In this document: positions 54,750 to 63,607 of the stretch, in pieces
Layout of the letters: each line of letters starts with the position of its first letter
Position numbering within the stretch: position 1 is the first letter of the stretch
Source of the DNA: Pararhodobacter sp.
Lineage (GTDB): Bacteria > Pseudomonadota > Alphaproteobacteria > Rhodobacterales > Rhodobacteraceae
Direction of reading: 5' to 3'
Assembly: GCA_020832665.1 (NCBI GenBank)
Contig: JAFIEG010000002.1
Location: forward strand, 34,502 to 98,501
DNA: 64,000 bases
The notes under the pieces: generated by a model
The model's input: the letters and a program-made list of their open reading frames with translations, nothing else
Told to the model about the DNA's origin: nothing
Databases searched by the model: none
Program-made: the position numbers and the translations under genes

Positions 54750-55133
54750 CTAGCCGCCGATGATGACGGTGGGACAACAGGGCGGAATGATCTTTCCCAC
54801 CGGCGAAGGGATCGGTGCAACGCAGCTGGGATGGGTGGTGTCATCGCCTGCGCGGGCAGCGGGGAAATTCTCGATCTGTACGGTGGCGGAGCCCTTGGCG
54901 ATCATTCCCGGGCCGCCGGGAACACACCCCGCCAGCACGCAGGGCTGGGTAATGTCCAGCACGCGTGCGGCGGGCATGCCGCCGATCAGCACGGTCGCCG
55001 CCCCCTTGACGATATTCAGAGGCATCGCCGGATGCGGCGAGGGGGTCGGCGTAAGCGCGGCAGGGTGAATCGGCGCATGACAATGCGGAGCGGTCTGCAA
55101 GACCTGATCTCCGATACGCGCTGCAGGGGGCAT
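54750..55133 (-). CDS. PAAR-domain spike-tip protein
   Basis: A 127-residue PAAR-type protein starting at the ATG 55133 (ggagag site); an upstream open stretch is not conserved. Repeated PAAR signatures are visible: PPAARIGD near the start, GMPAARVLD and NFPAARAGD. His/Cys residues (PHCHAPIH, HPSC, CC near the end) can bind the tip metal. It caps the VgrG spike. There is no C-terminal extension, so it does not itself carry a toxin. Confidence 0.9.
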   Translation of the reverse strand: MPPAARIGDQVLQTAPHCHAPIHPAALTPTPSPHPAMPLNIVKGAATVLIGGMPAARVLDITQPCVLAGCVPGGPGMIAKGSATVQIENFPAARAGDDTTHPSCVAPIPSPVGKIIPPCCPTVIIGG

Positions 55134-55351
55134 TGTCAGTCTCTCCGAATTCCCGTGCCGGCCAACCGCCAAGCATGGGCTAGCCTAGATCATGAAATGG
55201 AAAATGACTAGAATCGTTCCTTGCTTTCAGAAAAAAGTTGCACCGAAGGGCATGTTATTGCTTGATGCAAGGGAATGCGAAAACCACTCGAACACCAGCA
55301 ACGGGGAAGAGTTTTCGGCATATTGGTCCATTCTGGCATGAAGGTGATGTT
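55134..55351. promoter_or_regulatory. Divergent promoter region PAAR / clpV
   Basis: A 218-base spacer, AT-rich in the middle. It contains ATTCTAG on the minus strand (55208-55214) 75 bases before the PAAR ATG, and several further CTAG tetramers (about 55181 and 55185). Probably drives both genes. Confidence 0.45.
55208..55214 (-). promoter_or_regulatory. ATTCTAG element upstream of PAAR
   Basis: Reads ATTCTAG in the direction of PAAR transcription, 74-75 bases before its ATG. Same heptamer upstream of hcp and fha. Function hypothetical. Confidence 0.25.
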
Positions 55352-58015
55352 GTGGTTGCCATAGATCTGCAGTCGATGATTGGCTGGTTGAACCCCTCAA
55401 CCAAGCAATCACTCGAATCGGCCGTTGCCCTGACCATGTCACGCACGCATTACAATGCGGAGCTTGAACACTGGCTTATACGGCTGATCGAGGACAAGGA
55501 ATCAGACGTCAACATCATCTTGCGGCATTTCGAACTCGACCGCGACAGGCTGATCTCCGATCTCAACCGCGTGCTCGACCGGCTGAAAACCGGCAATAGC
55601 CGTGCACCGGCACTTTCGCCCAATATCGTCAAGCTGATGCGCGAGGCGTGGCTGCTGGCCTCGCTGCAATATGGCGAACGGCAAATCCGTTCCGGCCATC
55701 TGCTTGTGGCGCTGGTTTCGGATGACACACTGGCACCGCTGGCGCGCGATGCCTCGCGCCAGTTCGATGCCATTCCCGCCGATACGCTGCGCAAGCAATT
55801 CGACGCCATCACCGGATCCAGCCCCGAAGCCGCTGCGGCGGCCGCGGCGACCGCCGCTCAGGCCTCCAGCGCCCCTTCCGGCGCAGCGCCGGGCCGGCCC
55901 GCAGGCGGTGGCAAGACACCGAACCTTGACCAGTTCACCATCGACATCACCGAAGAGGCCCGCGCCGGCCGGATCGACCCCATTCTGGGCCGAGATTCCG
56001 AGGTGCGCCAGATCATCGACATCCTCACCCGGCGACGGCAGAACAACCCCATCCTTACCGGCGAAGCCGGGGTCGGCAAGACGGCCGTTGTAGAGGGCTT
56101 TGCGCTGCGCATCGCGCAGGGCGATGTCCCCGACATGCTGAAGAACGTCGCTGTAAAATCACTGGACATGACGTTGTTGCAGGCCGGTGCGGGCATGAAG
56201 GGTGAGTTCGAGAACCGGCTGAAGAACGTCATCAAGGAAGTGGAAAGCTCGCCCACCCCCATCATCCTGTTCATAGACGAGGCTCATGGCCTGGTCGGCG
56301 CTGGCGGGCAGGCCGGGCAAGGCGATGCGGCGAACATCCTCAAACCCGCGCTGGCCCGCGGGCAATTGCGCACGATCGCCGCGACCACCTGGGCCGAGTA
56401 CAAGAAATACTTCGAGCGCGACGCCGCCCTGACCCGGCGTTTCCAGGTGGTCAAGGTAGAGGAACCGGACGAGGCAGTCGCCATCGACATGATGCGCGGG
56501 CTGGCCCCGGTGCTGGAAAAACACCACAAGGTGCGGCTGATGACCGAGGCCATCAACGCTGCGGTGCGCCTGTCCAGCCGCTATATTCCCGCGCGGCAAC
56601 TGCCTGACAAGGCGGTAAGTTTGCTGGACACGGCCTGCGCGCGAGTGGCGATGAGCCGCGCCACCACGCCCGAACCCATCGAGGTGCGGCGGCGCAAACT
56701 CGATACCATCGCCTCTGAACTGGCTGTGCTGCACCGCGAAAGCGCCACCGGCGTCGATCATGGCGAGAGCATCGACGAGTTGACCGCTCGCCAGGAGCAG
56801 CTGCAGAAGGAGCTGGCCGAGCTGGATGAGCGGCTGGCACAGGAGAAGGAACTGATCGACCGCATCGACGATCTGCTGGGCCGTCTGGAAGAAGGCGCGG
56901 ACGGGAACGCATCTGCGGAAGTTCAGGACGCGCTGAAGGCGGAATTGAAGCAGGCCGAAGGCGAGTTGGCCGAGCTACAGGGCGAGGCGCCCCTGCTCAA
57001 GGGCCGCGTCGACGCGCAGGCAGTGGCCGACGTGGTTGCCAACTGGACGGGCATTCCCGTGGGGCGCATGGCCTCGAACGAAATACGCACGGTTCTGGGG
57101 CTGAAAGAGCGGATGGAAGAGCGCGTCATCGGCCAGCCGCAAGCGCTTGAGGCCATTGCCGAGACCATCTGGACCGCGCGTGCCAAGCTGGCCGATCCGC
57201 GAAAGCCCATCGGCGTGTTCATGATGGTGGGAACCTCGGGCGTGGGCAAGACCGAGACCGCGCTGGCGCTTTCGGAACTGATGTATGGCGGCGAACAGAA
57301 CATGACCGTCATCAACATGTCCGAATTCAAGGAAGAGCATAAGGTGTCCATGCTGGTGGGCTCACCCCCCGGCTATGTCGGCTATGGCGAAGGCGGCGTG
57401 CTGACCGAGGCGGTGCGCCGCAGGCCCTATTCGGTGATCCTGCTCGACGAGGTGGAAAAGGCCCATCCCGGCGTGCAGGACGTGTTTTACCAGGTTTTCG
57501 ACAAGGGGATGCTGCGCGACGGCGAGGGGCGCGACATCGACTTCAAGAACACCATCATCATCATGACCTCGAACGCGGGAACGGATACCATCCACGCACT
57601 TTGCGCCGACCCGGACACCATGCCCGACGCCGCCGGGCTGGCCGAGGCGCTGCGCCCCGACCTGCTGAAATACTTCAAGCCAGCCTTCCTTGGCCGTGTG
57701 ACGATGGTGCCCTATTTCCCGCTCTCGCCCGAGATCATCCGCAAGATCATTGTGCTGCAGATGTCCCGGATCGAAAAGCGGCTGGCCGAGAACTACAAGG
57801 CCAGCTTCAGCTACAGCCCGGAACTGCTGGAAAGCATTGCCGAGCGCTGCACCGAGGTGGAAAGCGGGGCGCGCAACATCGAGCAGGTCATCACCCACGG
57901 CCTGCTGCCGGAGCTGTCATCCGAAATCCTGCAGCGGATCAGCCGCGGCGAAGAACTGACCAGCGTTCATCTGAGCCTGAACGAAAATGGCGGATTTGCC
58001 TATCAGCTTGCGTGA
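55352..58015 (+). CDS. clpV: T6SS AAA+ ATPase ClpV (TssH)
   Basis: About 887 residues from a GTG at 55352, chosen because homology begins at VAIDLQSMIGWLN and an aagg site lies 7 bases upstream; the frame is open further left. Domains: Clp_N (to about 155), an Ala/Pro-rich linker, first AAA+ module with Walker A GEAGVGKT (237-244), a coiled middle domain, and second AAA+ module with Walker A GTSGVGKT (627-634) and LLDEVEKAHP. It disassembles contracted TssBC sheath for reuse. Confidence 0.97.
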   Translation: MVAIDLQSMIGWLNPSTKQSLESAVALTMSRTHYNAELEHWLIRLIEDKESDVNIILRHFELDRDRLISDLNRVLDRLKTGNSRAPALSPNIVKLMREAWLLASLQYGERQIRSGHLLVALVSDDTLAPLARDASRQFDAIPADTLRKQFDAITGSSPEAAAAAAATAAQASSAPSGAAPGRPAGGGKTPNLDQFTIDITEEARAGRIDPILGRDSEVRQIIDILTRRRQNNPILTGEAGVGKTAVVEGFALRIAQGDVPDMLKNVAVKSLDMTLLQAGAGMKGEFENRLKNVIKEVESSPTPIILFIDEAHGLVGAGGQAGQGDAANILKPALARGQLRTIAATTWAEYKKYFERDAALTRRFQVVKVEEPDEAVAIDMMRGLAPVLEKHHKVRLMTEAINAAVRLSSRYIPARQLPDKAVSLLDTACARVAMSRATTPEPIEVRRRKLDTIASELAVLHRESATGVDHGESIDELTARQEQLQKELAELDERLAQEKELIDRIDDLLGRLEEGADGNASAEVQDALKAELKQAEGELAELQGEAPLLKGRVDAQAVADVVANWTGIPVGRMASNEIRTVLGLKERMEERVIGQPQALEAIAETIWTARAKLADPRKPIGVFMMVGTSGVGKTETALALSELMYGGEQNMTVINMSEFKEEHKVSMLVGSPPGYVGYGEGGVLTEAVRRRPYSVILLDEVEKAHPGVQDVFYQVFDKGMLRDGEGRDIDFKNTIIIMTSNAGTDTIHALCADPDTMPDAAGLAEALRPDLLKYFKPAFLGRVTMVPYFPLSPEIIRKIIVLQMSRIEKRLAENYKASFSYSPELLESIAERCTEVESGARNIEQVITHGLLPELSSEILQRISRGEELTSVHLSLNENGGFAYQLA

Positions 58016-58373
58016 TACCGCCCCGCCACGCACCCTGGCCGGCATTGCCGCACCTTGCCGGCGACGGTCACGGCGCCCGCAAGGCAATGGCATGACGCGC
58101 ACCATTTCCAAAGCGTTAACGACTGCCCGGGATTTGCCGGACCGTATTGATTTCAATGCAGCATTCTAGAAAAAACATTCTTGCCAGATAACCCCAATCG
58201 CCTTATCGTGTGGGCGAGTTTTGAACGTGGCTCGGCTGCTGCGGGCAAGCCCCTAGCAACAGACCGCAGAGGTTTGCGGGCGCTACTTGAGTGCAGGGGC
58301 AGAAGCACCCTCATCCACCACACATCCCTTCGCGGATGGATAGTCAAGCGAGACGATCAGCAGGGAGTTGAAG
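58016..58373. promoter_or_regulatory. Spacer between clpV and hcp, hcp promoter region
   Basis: A 358-base gap without a supported gene. A 7-bp hairpin (58038-58044 with 58056-58062) follows clpV but has no U-tract. Around 58150-58190 the DNA is AT-rich and has CATTCT twice, 14 bases apart, the first as part of ATTCTAG, then an AGATAA hexamer that could serve as -10. It likely holds a separate strong promoter for hcp. Confidence 0.45.
58163..58169 (+). promoter_or_regulatory. ATTCTAG element upstream of hcp
   Basis: ATTCTAG, 16 bases before an AGATAA hexamer and 204 bases before the hcp ATG. Matches heptamers upstream of fha and PAAR. Function hypothetical. Confidence 0.25.
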
Positions 58374-58850
58374 ATGGCAATTTACATGAAGTTCGGGAGC
58401 ATCAAGGGCGATGCTACCCACGAAGAACACAAAGACTGGCTTACGATCGATTCACTGCAATGGGGGGCGGGCCGCGGCATCATGACCCCCTCGGGCTCGA
58501 CCCGGAACCGCGAGGCAAGCGAACCCTCGGTTTCGGAAATCACCGTCACCAAGAGCATGGATTCGTCGTCGCCGTCGTTCTTTACCGAGGCCCTCACCGG
58601 CAACAAGGGCGCCGAAGTCAAGATCAACCTGGTTTCCACCGGTAGCCCCGGGCGTGTCTTTGCCACCTACACGCTGAGTGACGCGCTGGTTTCCGGTTAC
58701 AACATGTCTTCGGGAGGCGACCGACCGTCGGAGTCGATCTCGATCAATTTCTCAAAGATCCAGTTCAAGTACATCCCGTCCAAGACCGAGCATGGTGCAG
58801 GTACGCCGACCACCGTCAGCTACGATCTGGCGACCACGAAATCGGGCTGA
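58374..58850 (+). CDS. hcp: T6SS tube protein Hcp (TssD)
   Basis: A 158-residue Hcp1-family protein of normal length: AIYMKFGSIKGDAT, WLTIDSLQWGAGRGI, EITVTKSMDSSSP, LVSGYNMSSGGDRPSESISINFSKI. It polymerises into the inner tube and is secreted. ATG at 58374 with an agggag site. An RNA hairpin follows its stop, consistent with much higher output than the downstream vgrG. Confidence 0.97.
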   Translation: MAIYMKFGSIKGDATHEEHKDWLTIDSLQWGAGRGIMTPSGSTRNREASEPSVSEITVTKSMDSSSPSFFTEALTGNKGAEVKINLVSTGSPGRVFATYTLSDALVSGYNMSSGGDRPSESISINFSKIQFKYIPSKTEHGAGTPTTVSYDLATTKSG

Positions 58851-58868
58851 GCGCACGCGCAAGGGTCT

Positions 58869-58898
58869 GCATGCACCCGCCGGATGGTGGGTGTGTGC
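58869..58898 (+). other. Intercistronic RNA hairpin between hcp and vgrG
   Basis: A 13-bp stem (58869-58881 with 58886-58898, three G-U pairs in RNA) closed by a 4-base GGAT loop, beginning 18 bases after the hcp stop. No U-tract follows. It probably protects hcp mRNA or reduces read-through into vgrG. Confidence 0.7.
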
Positions 58899-58992
58899 CG
58901 TTTCCGGGGCAAATTCTTCGGGAGCAAACATGACCCGGCCCCCCGGTGGTGGTGCCTGAGCGGCTTCGAGCCGTACCAGCGGAGGTGGTTCG

Positions 58993-60990
58993 ATGCCTGT
59001 GGACCAAAGCAAACGCCTGCTTTCGCTCAAGTCACCGCTTGGCCCCGACAAGCTGGTTCCGATCGCCTTTTCCGGCCATGAAGCCATTTCGGAGCTGTTC
59101 GAGTTCACCATCGACATGGTGGCGGAAGACGATGCGATCGACCCTGGCAAACTGCTGGGTCAATCGCTGACGCTGAACATCAAGAAACCTGACGATAGCA
59201 AGCGCCATATCAGCGGCATGGTGCGCCATTTCAGCCGTGGAATGCCTTATGGCATCGGGCTGCGCCATTACCGCGCGATCATCGTTCCGCAGTTCTGGCT
59301 GACCACCCTGCGGCGGGATTTCCGCATCTTTCAGGAAAAGTCGGTCCAGGACATCATCAAGGAATTGCTCGGAGAGGCCCGGATCAGCCCGCGCCTGCGC
59401 GCGGTGGGTGGAACCACCGTGCGCACCTATTGCACGCAGTATGACGAAACCACCTTCAACTTCCTGTCGCGGCTGATGGAAGAGGAAGGGCTGTACTATT
59501 TCTTCAAGCACGGCGCAAACGGCCATGAGATGATCATTGGCGACGCCACAGCCCATTACGAGACCAGCGAAGACACCGAGGTCAGCCTGCACACCACCGG
59601 CGACCGCCACAGCGCCGCGCTGTCAGACTGGCGCAGCACGCATGACGTGATCACCGGCAAGATCACCCAGACCGATTACGATTTCGAAAGCCCTGGAAAG
59701 AACCTCCAGAAGCATTCGACCACGCTGGCCCAGCCCGCCATCCACAAGGATCAGGAGTTCTATCACTACCCCGGCCGATATATCGAGCCCGGTGTCGGTA
59801 CCGACCTGACCAAGACCCGCATGGAAGCGTTGGAGGCAACGCATGAACGCTTGCACGGCGCCGGGACCGCGGCCGGGCTGTTTGCCGGCGCCAAGACCAA
59901 GCTGTCCGGCCACCCCTATGGCAGCGAGCGCAACCGGGGCTTTCTGTGCGTCCGGGTTATGCATGAAGCCACCGATGAGGGCGGACTGTCACAGGAAGGA
60001 AGCGGCCTGCATTATGAGAACAGATTCGAGGCAATACCCGATACGGTGCTGTTTCGCCCGCCCCGCCGCGCCGATCGCGAGCTTGTGCGCGGACCGCTGA
60101 CCGCCCTGGTTGTCGGCCCGAACGGCGAGGAGATCTATTGCGACAAGCACGGCCGGATCAAGGTTCAGTTCCACTGGGATCGCAAGGGCAGCAAGAACCA
60201 GAACAGCAGTTGCTGGATACGCGTTGCGCAGATGCTTTCGGGCAAGGGCTGGGGCAGCCAGTTCATTCCACGAATCGGCATGGAAGTGGTGGTCCAGTTC
60301 ATCAACGGCGATCCGGACAGGCCGCTCGTCGTGGGCAGCGTCTATAACGGCGACAACCCGCCCCCATACTCATTGCCGGACAACAAGACCCAGAGCGGCC
60401 TGAAATCCCGATCGACACCGAAGGGCAGCGGCGAAACCTTCAACGAATTGCGCTTCGAGGACAAGAAGGACGCCGAGGAGATCTATTTCCACGCCGAGAA
60501 GGATTTCCAGCGCGTCGTCGAGAATGACGACAGCGAGGATGTCGGCAACGACCAGTCCATCACCGTCAAGAACAACCGTGAAAAGACCATCACCGAGGGC
60601 AACGAGAATATCACCATCAAGAAGGGTAATCGCGATACCAAGCTGGAAACCGGCAACGATTCACTCTCATTGTCCAAAGGCAACCGCAACGTCACGCTCG
60701 ACCAGGGCAATCATGACACCAAGATCTCCCAAGGCAATGCCAGCGTTACGCTGAACCAGGGGAATTACACGCTCAAGGCCAGCGCTGGAAACGTGAAGAT
60801 CGAGGCCGCGCAAAGCATTGAGTTGAAAGTGGGCTCATCCAGCATCAAGCTTACCCCCGCCGGGATTGATATCAAGGCGGTGAAAATCGGTATCAAGGCC
60901 GACGCACGGGTTGAGGTGAAGGGCGCCATGGCCGAGGTGAACGCCAGTGGCATACTCATCCTCAAGGGCGGCATCACCAAGATCAACTGA
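58993..60990 (+). CDS. vgrG: T6SS spike protein VgrG (TssI)
   Basis: A 665-residue VgrG. The gp27-like N-terminus shows VPIAFSGHEAISELFEFTIDM and QYDETTFNFLSRLMEEEGLYYFF; the gp5 OB-fold region has KFQFHWD-type sequence and WIRVAQ; the C-terminal third is a beta-helix of repeated N-x-T/S-I turns (GNRNVTLDQGNHDTKIS). It ends with GGITKIN shortly after the helix, so there is no fused effector domain. A ggaggtgg ribosome site precedes the ATG. Confidence 0.96.
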   Translation: MPVDQSKRLLSLKSPLGPDKLVPIAFSGHEAISELFEFTIDMVAEDDAIDPGKLLGQSLTLNIKKPDDSKRHISGMVRHFSRGMPYGIGLRHYRAIIVPQFWLTTLRRDFRIFQEKSVQDIIKELLGEARISPRLRAVGGTTVRTYCTQYDETTFNFLSRLMEEEGLYYFFKHGANGHEMIIGDATAHYETSEDTEVSLHTTGDRHSAALSDWRSTHDVITGKITQTDYDFESPGKNLQKHSTTLAQPAIHKDQEFYHYPGRYIEPGVGTDLTKTRMEALEATHERLHGAGTAAGLFAGAKTKLSGHPYGSERNRGFLCVRVMHEATDEGGLSQEGSGLHYENRFEAIPDTVLFRPPRRADRELVRGPLTALVVGPNGEEIYCDKHGRIKVQFHWDRKGSKNQNSSCWIRVAQMLSGKGWGSQFIPRIGMEVVVQFINGDPDRPLVVGSVYNGDNPPPYSLPDNKTQSGLKSRSTPKGSGETFNELRFEDKKDAEEIYFHAEKDFQRVVENDDSEDVGNDQSITVKNNREKTITEGNENITIKKGNRDTKLETGNDSLSLSKGNRNVTLDQGNHDTKISQGNASVTLNQGNYTLKASAGNVKIEAAQSIELKVGSSSIKLTPAGIDIKAVKIGIKADARVEVKGAMAEVNASGILILKGGITKIN

Positions 60991-61009
60991 CGGGTCAGGA
61001 CCACGGCGC

Positions 61010-61594
61010 ATGGATTTCGAGGGGCTGAAGAAGATCAGGCATGAGCGCGCCCGCGATTCGGTCGGCGAGCTGGAGCTCGAGGCCGAAGCCACCGCGCTGC
61101 TCGCCGATGACCCTTCAACGGTGGCCTTTTTGCGCCGCTGCGTTGCCGATGATCTGTGGATCGATGCTGTCAGGGTAATGGCGCAGGCACTTCCCCGGCG
61201 CGAAGCTGCCTGGTGGGCCTGCCTGAACGCCCGCGAGTCGCTGGGTGACGATGCACCCGAGCAATCGACACAAATTGTGGAGGCTGCCGAGGCATGGGTC
61301 TTCAAACCCTCTGACGAACTTGCCCGCAATGCATTCGATCTGGCCGAAGCCGCCGGCTTCGACAGTGCCGAAAGCTATGCCGCGCTCGCCGTGTTCTGGG
61401 CCAGCGGAAACATGGCTCCTCCCGAAGCGGGAGTGGTCATCGAGCCGGACAAAACCCTCAGCGGCGTTGCGGCGGCAGCGACCATCATTTACGCCGTGTC
61501 GAAACTGAAATCGCCACAAGAGGCAACCGCGTGGTATGAGCGCGCAATGATGCAGGCGCTGGACATTGCACGCGGCGGCAGCGGAAGGCTGTGA
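61010..61594 (+). CDS. DUF6931-like T6SS-associated protein
   Basis: A 194-residue, mostly helical soluble protein (FLRRCVADDLWIDAVRVMAQALPRREAAWWACL; AWVFKPSDELARNAFDLAEAAG). It resembles small DUF6931-type proteins found beside vgrG in T6SS loci, from memory and without a search. It starts 19 bases after vgrG, so it is probably co-transcribed. It could be an adaptor or chaperone for VgrG-dependent cargo; no catalytic motif is visible. Confidence 0.75.
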   Translation: MDFEGLKKIRHERARDSVGELELEAEATALLADDPSTVAFLRRCVADDLWIDAVRVMAQALPRREAAWWACLNARESLGDDAPEQSTQIVEAAEAWVFKPSDELARNAFDLAEAAGFDSAESYAALAVFWASGNMAPPEAGVVIEPDKTLSGVAAAATIIYAVSKLKSPQEATAWYERAMMQALDIARGGSGRL

Positions 61595-61630
61595 AACCCT
61601 GCTGGCTTTGCTTGTGACGATGCCACCCAT

Positions 61631-61659
61631 ATTCTAGGCTGCATGTTCACGGATAATAT
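61631..61659 (+). promoter_or_regulatory. Possible fha promoter with ATTCTAG element
   Basis: ATTCTAG (61631-61637) is followed after 16 bases by TAATAT (61654-61659), a good -10 box. The heptamer matches those upstream of hcp and PAAR. The start of fha lies 55 bases downstream of the -10. Confidence 0.35.
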
Positions 61660-61714
61660 ACGCTGAGGTTACAACTTCGGCAGCACCCTATCCGACGGTT
61701 TGTACGGGCATGGT

Positions 61715-62758
61715 ATGAAGCTCAAGATCATCAGAACCTCCGGTCCCGACAGCGCCGACGGCGCCGACACGCGGTTTCTCGAAACGGGACGCATCGTGCT
61801 GGGCCGCGGGGCTGGTTGCGACTGGCCGCTTCCCGACCCCGAGCGCACGCTTTCCAAGGCTCATTGCGAACTGGCATTCCAGGGCAATGTCTATGTCCTG
61901 CGCGATACCAGCACCAACGGCGTTTTCGTCAACGGTGCCAGCCAACCGCTGGGCCGGGGCAAGACCGTGGTGCTCAAGCATGGTGACACGTTTCGCGCCG
62001 CGGATTTCGCCTTTCAGGTTGAGGTTGTGACCGGAGACGATACCGGCCAGCCCCGACCCCGCCGGGCCGATCCAGGTTCGCCCATCGATCGGCTGGACGG
62101 GCTGGCCGGCGGGCAGCCCGATCCGTTCGATGCCTTTGGCGCAGCCGCGGCCAGCCGGGCCGATGGCGGGTTGTTCGGATCGGCGGGCGCGGATCTCGCC
62201 GATGATGACTGGGGCCGTGATCCGGGCAGCATGAGCGGTTTCGGTGGCAGTGAGGAATTTGGCGGCGGGGGCTTCGGTGCGGCCGACTTTCCCGATCCGC
62301 CGGCCACGGGGCAGCCTGCTGCCAGCATCCCCGACGATCTGGATCTTTCACCCGTCGCCCCCGCTTCGGCCGACGATGCCTGGGGAGCCGGTGCTGCCGC
62401 GCCCGTTGGCACCGTAACTGACGGGCGCTTGACCTCCATCACGGCCACGCTTCTGGAAACCGCGGTGCGACTTTCCCGCCTGAACGAAGATCTGGCGCGG
62501 CTGATGGATCTGCCCGCAAGCGACCAGGTCGCCGACCGGCTGCCCGTCACCTCAGGCGAGGGGATGGTCGAGCATCTTCTGTCGCTGCCTGAGGAACAGG
62601 CCAGAGAAGTGCTGAAAGATCTGGCCACCGCGCTTGTCAGCCATGCCGAGCAGATGCGCCAGACTCTTGAAATGCGCGCCGTCCATGATCAGGCCGACCG
62701 GCCGACATCCATCCCCGGCAAAGGGATTCCACCCCTTGAAGACGATCCATTCGGTTGA
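61715..62758 (+). CDS. fha: T6SS FHA-domain protein (Fha/TagH)
   Basis: A 347-residue protein with an N-terminal FHA domain (about residues 20-100): Gly30-Arg31 in LGRG, Ser47 and His50 in LSKAH and Asn68 in TSTNG are the phosphothreonine-binding residues. A long Gly/Ala/Asp-rich linker leads to a C-terminal helical segment (about 225-320). It should bind the threonine phosphorylated by PpkA, as Fha does on TssL in Agrobacterium. It is shorter than many Fha proteins. Confidence 0.93.
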   Translation: MKLKIIRTSGPDSADGADTRFLETGRIVLGRGAGCDWPLPDPERTLSKAHCELAFQGNVYVLRDTSTNGVFVNGASQPLGRGKTVVLKHGDTFRAADFAFQVEVVTGDDTGQPRPRRADPGSPIDRLDGLAGGQPDPFDAFGAAAASRADGGLFGSAGADLADDDWGRDPGSMSGFGGSEEFGGGGFGAADFPDPPATGQPAASIPDDLDLSPVAPASADDAWGAGAAAPVGTVTDGRLTSITATLLETAVRLSRLNEDLARLMDLPASDQVADRLPVTSGEGMVEHLLSLPEEQAREVLKDLATALVSHAEQMRQTLEMRAVHDQADRPTSIPGKGIPPLEDDPFG

Positions 62759-62845
62759 GCGGTTCTATGCGCCATATGCCTGCCCCCGCCGCACAGCGAT
62801 GCGGCTCAGGCTTTCAGCCGCCGCCAGATCCGGGGCGGTGAGGTG

Positions 62846-63607
62846 ATGAACGCGCCAACCCATAACGATGTGCACCTGCTCGCAGCGCTGGACAAGTTCC
62901 GCCGCGATCATGGCACGCTGCGGGTCGATCCGCGACCGATGGACCTGACTGCCGCCTTCTGGTCTGACGAGGCCGGGCGCCATGTCGCGCCGCGCGCCTA
63001 CGGCGAGTTGCCGGTGGCACGGGTGATGGGCTACGCGACCTTCGGTGCAGCGCTGATCTCGAAGTTCGAGAAGGACACCGAAGGCCGCGTCATCCGCGAC
63101 AACGGCATCCCCCGCATACGCGATTTCTCGTCCGAGCAGTTCGTGATGGCCTGCCTGTGTGTGCATGACATGCGCAACACATCACTGTTCGAAATCGCCG
63201 ATGCGCTGGAAGGCACCCACCGCCTTCAGGGTTTTCGCCGCTGGCATCTGCGCAAGCTGACAGAAACCATCCGCCAGTATCACCCGCAGTTTTCACCTCG
63301 ATCCGACAGCGTGTTCCTGTTCGCCGGTGCGCCGGAAAAGCTGCCGGCAAGGATTGCTCTGAATGCATGCTGGCTGGAGCAGGTGGCGCGGATGGGCAGC
63401 GCCTGCGCCGATCACTGCACCGAGCACGAAGCGGCGATGATGCAGGCAGTTTTCCCCGAATCGGTCCTGTCCGGCGACCCTGAAAGCCTGCGCCGCCACA
63501 GCTACATGTGGGGCCGCCCGCTTTGGGAACCGCTGAGCGCACTGTTCCTTGCCCGCAAGGTCACCGCCCGGCTTAAGCTGTTGCAGCCAGACCCCGGCGG
63601 GGCTTGA
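62846..63607 (+). CDS. Unrecognised 253-residue protein downstream of fha
   Basis: I do not recognise this protein. No signal peptide or membrane segment is visible. It is His/Arg-rich and helical: RVMGYATFGAALISKFEKD, HRLQGFRRWHLRKLTETIRQYHP, CADHCTEHEAAMMQAVFPES. The ATG follows a GTG one codon earlier and a ggtgagg site. It lies 87 bases after fha in the same direction, so a T6SS role (regulatory, adaptor or cargo) is plausible but unproven. Confidence 0.75.
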   Translation: MNAPTHNDVHLLAALDKFRRDHGTLRVDPRPMDLTAAFWSDEAGRHVAPRAYGELPVARVMGYATFGAALISKFEKDTEGRVIRDNGIPRIRDFSSEQFVMACLCVHDMRNTSLFEIADALEGTHRLQGFRRWHLRKLTETIRQYHPQFSPRSDSVFLFAGAPEKLPARIALNACWLEQVARMGSACADHCTEHEAAMMQAVFPESVLSGDPESLRRHSYMWGRPLWEPLSALFLARKVTARLKLLQPDPGGA

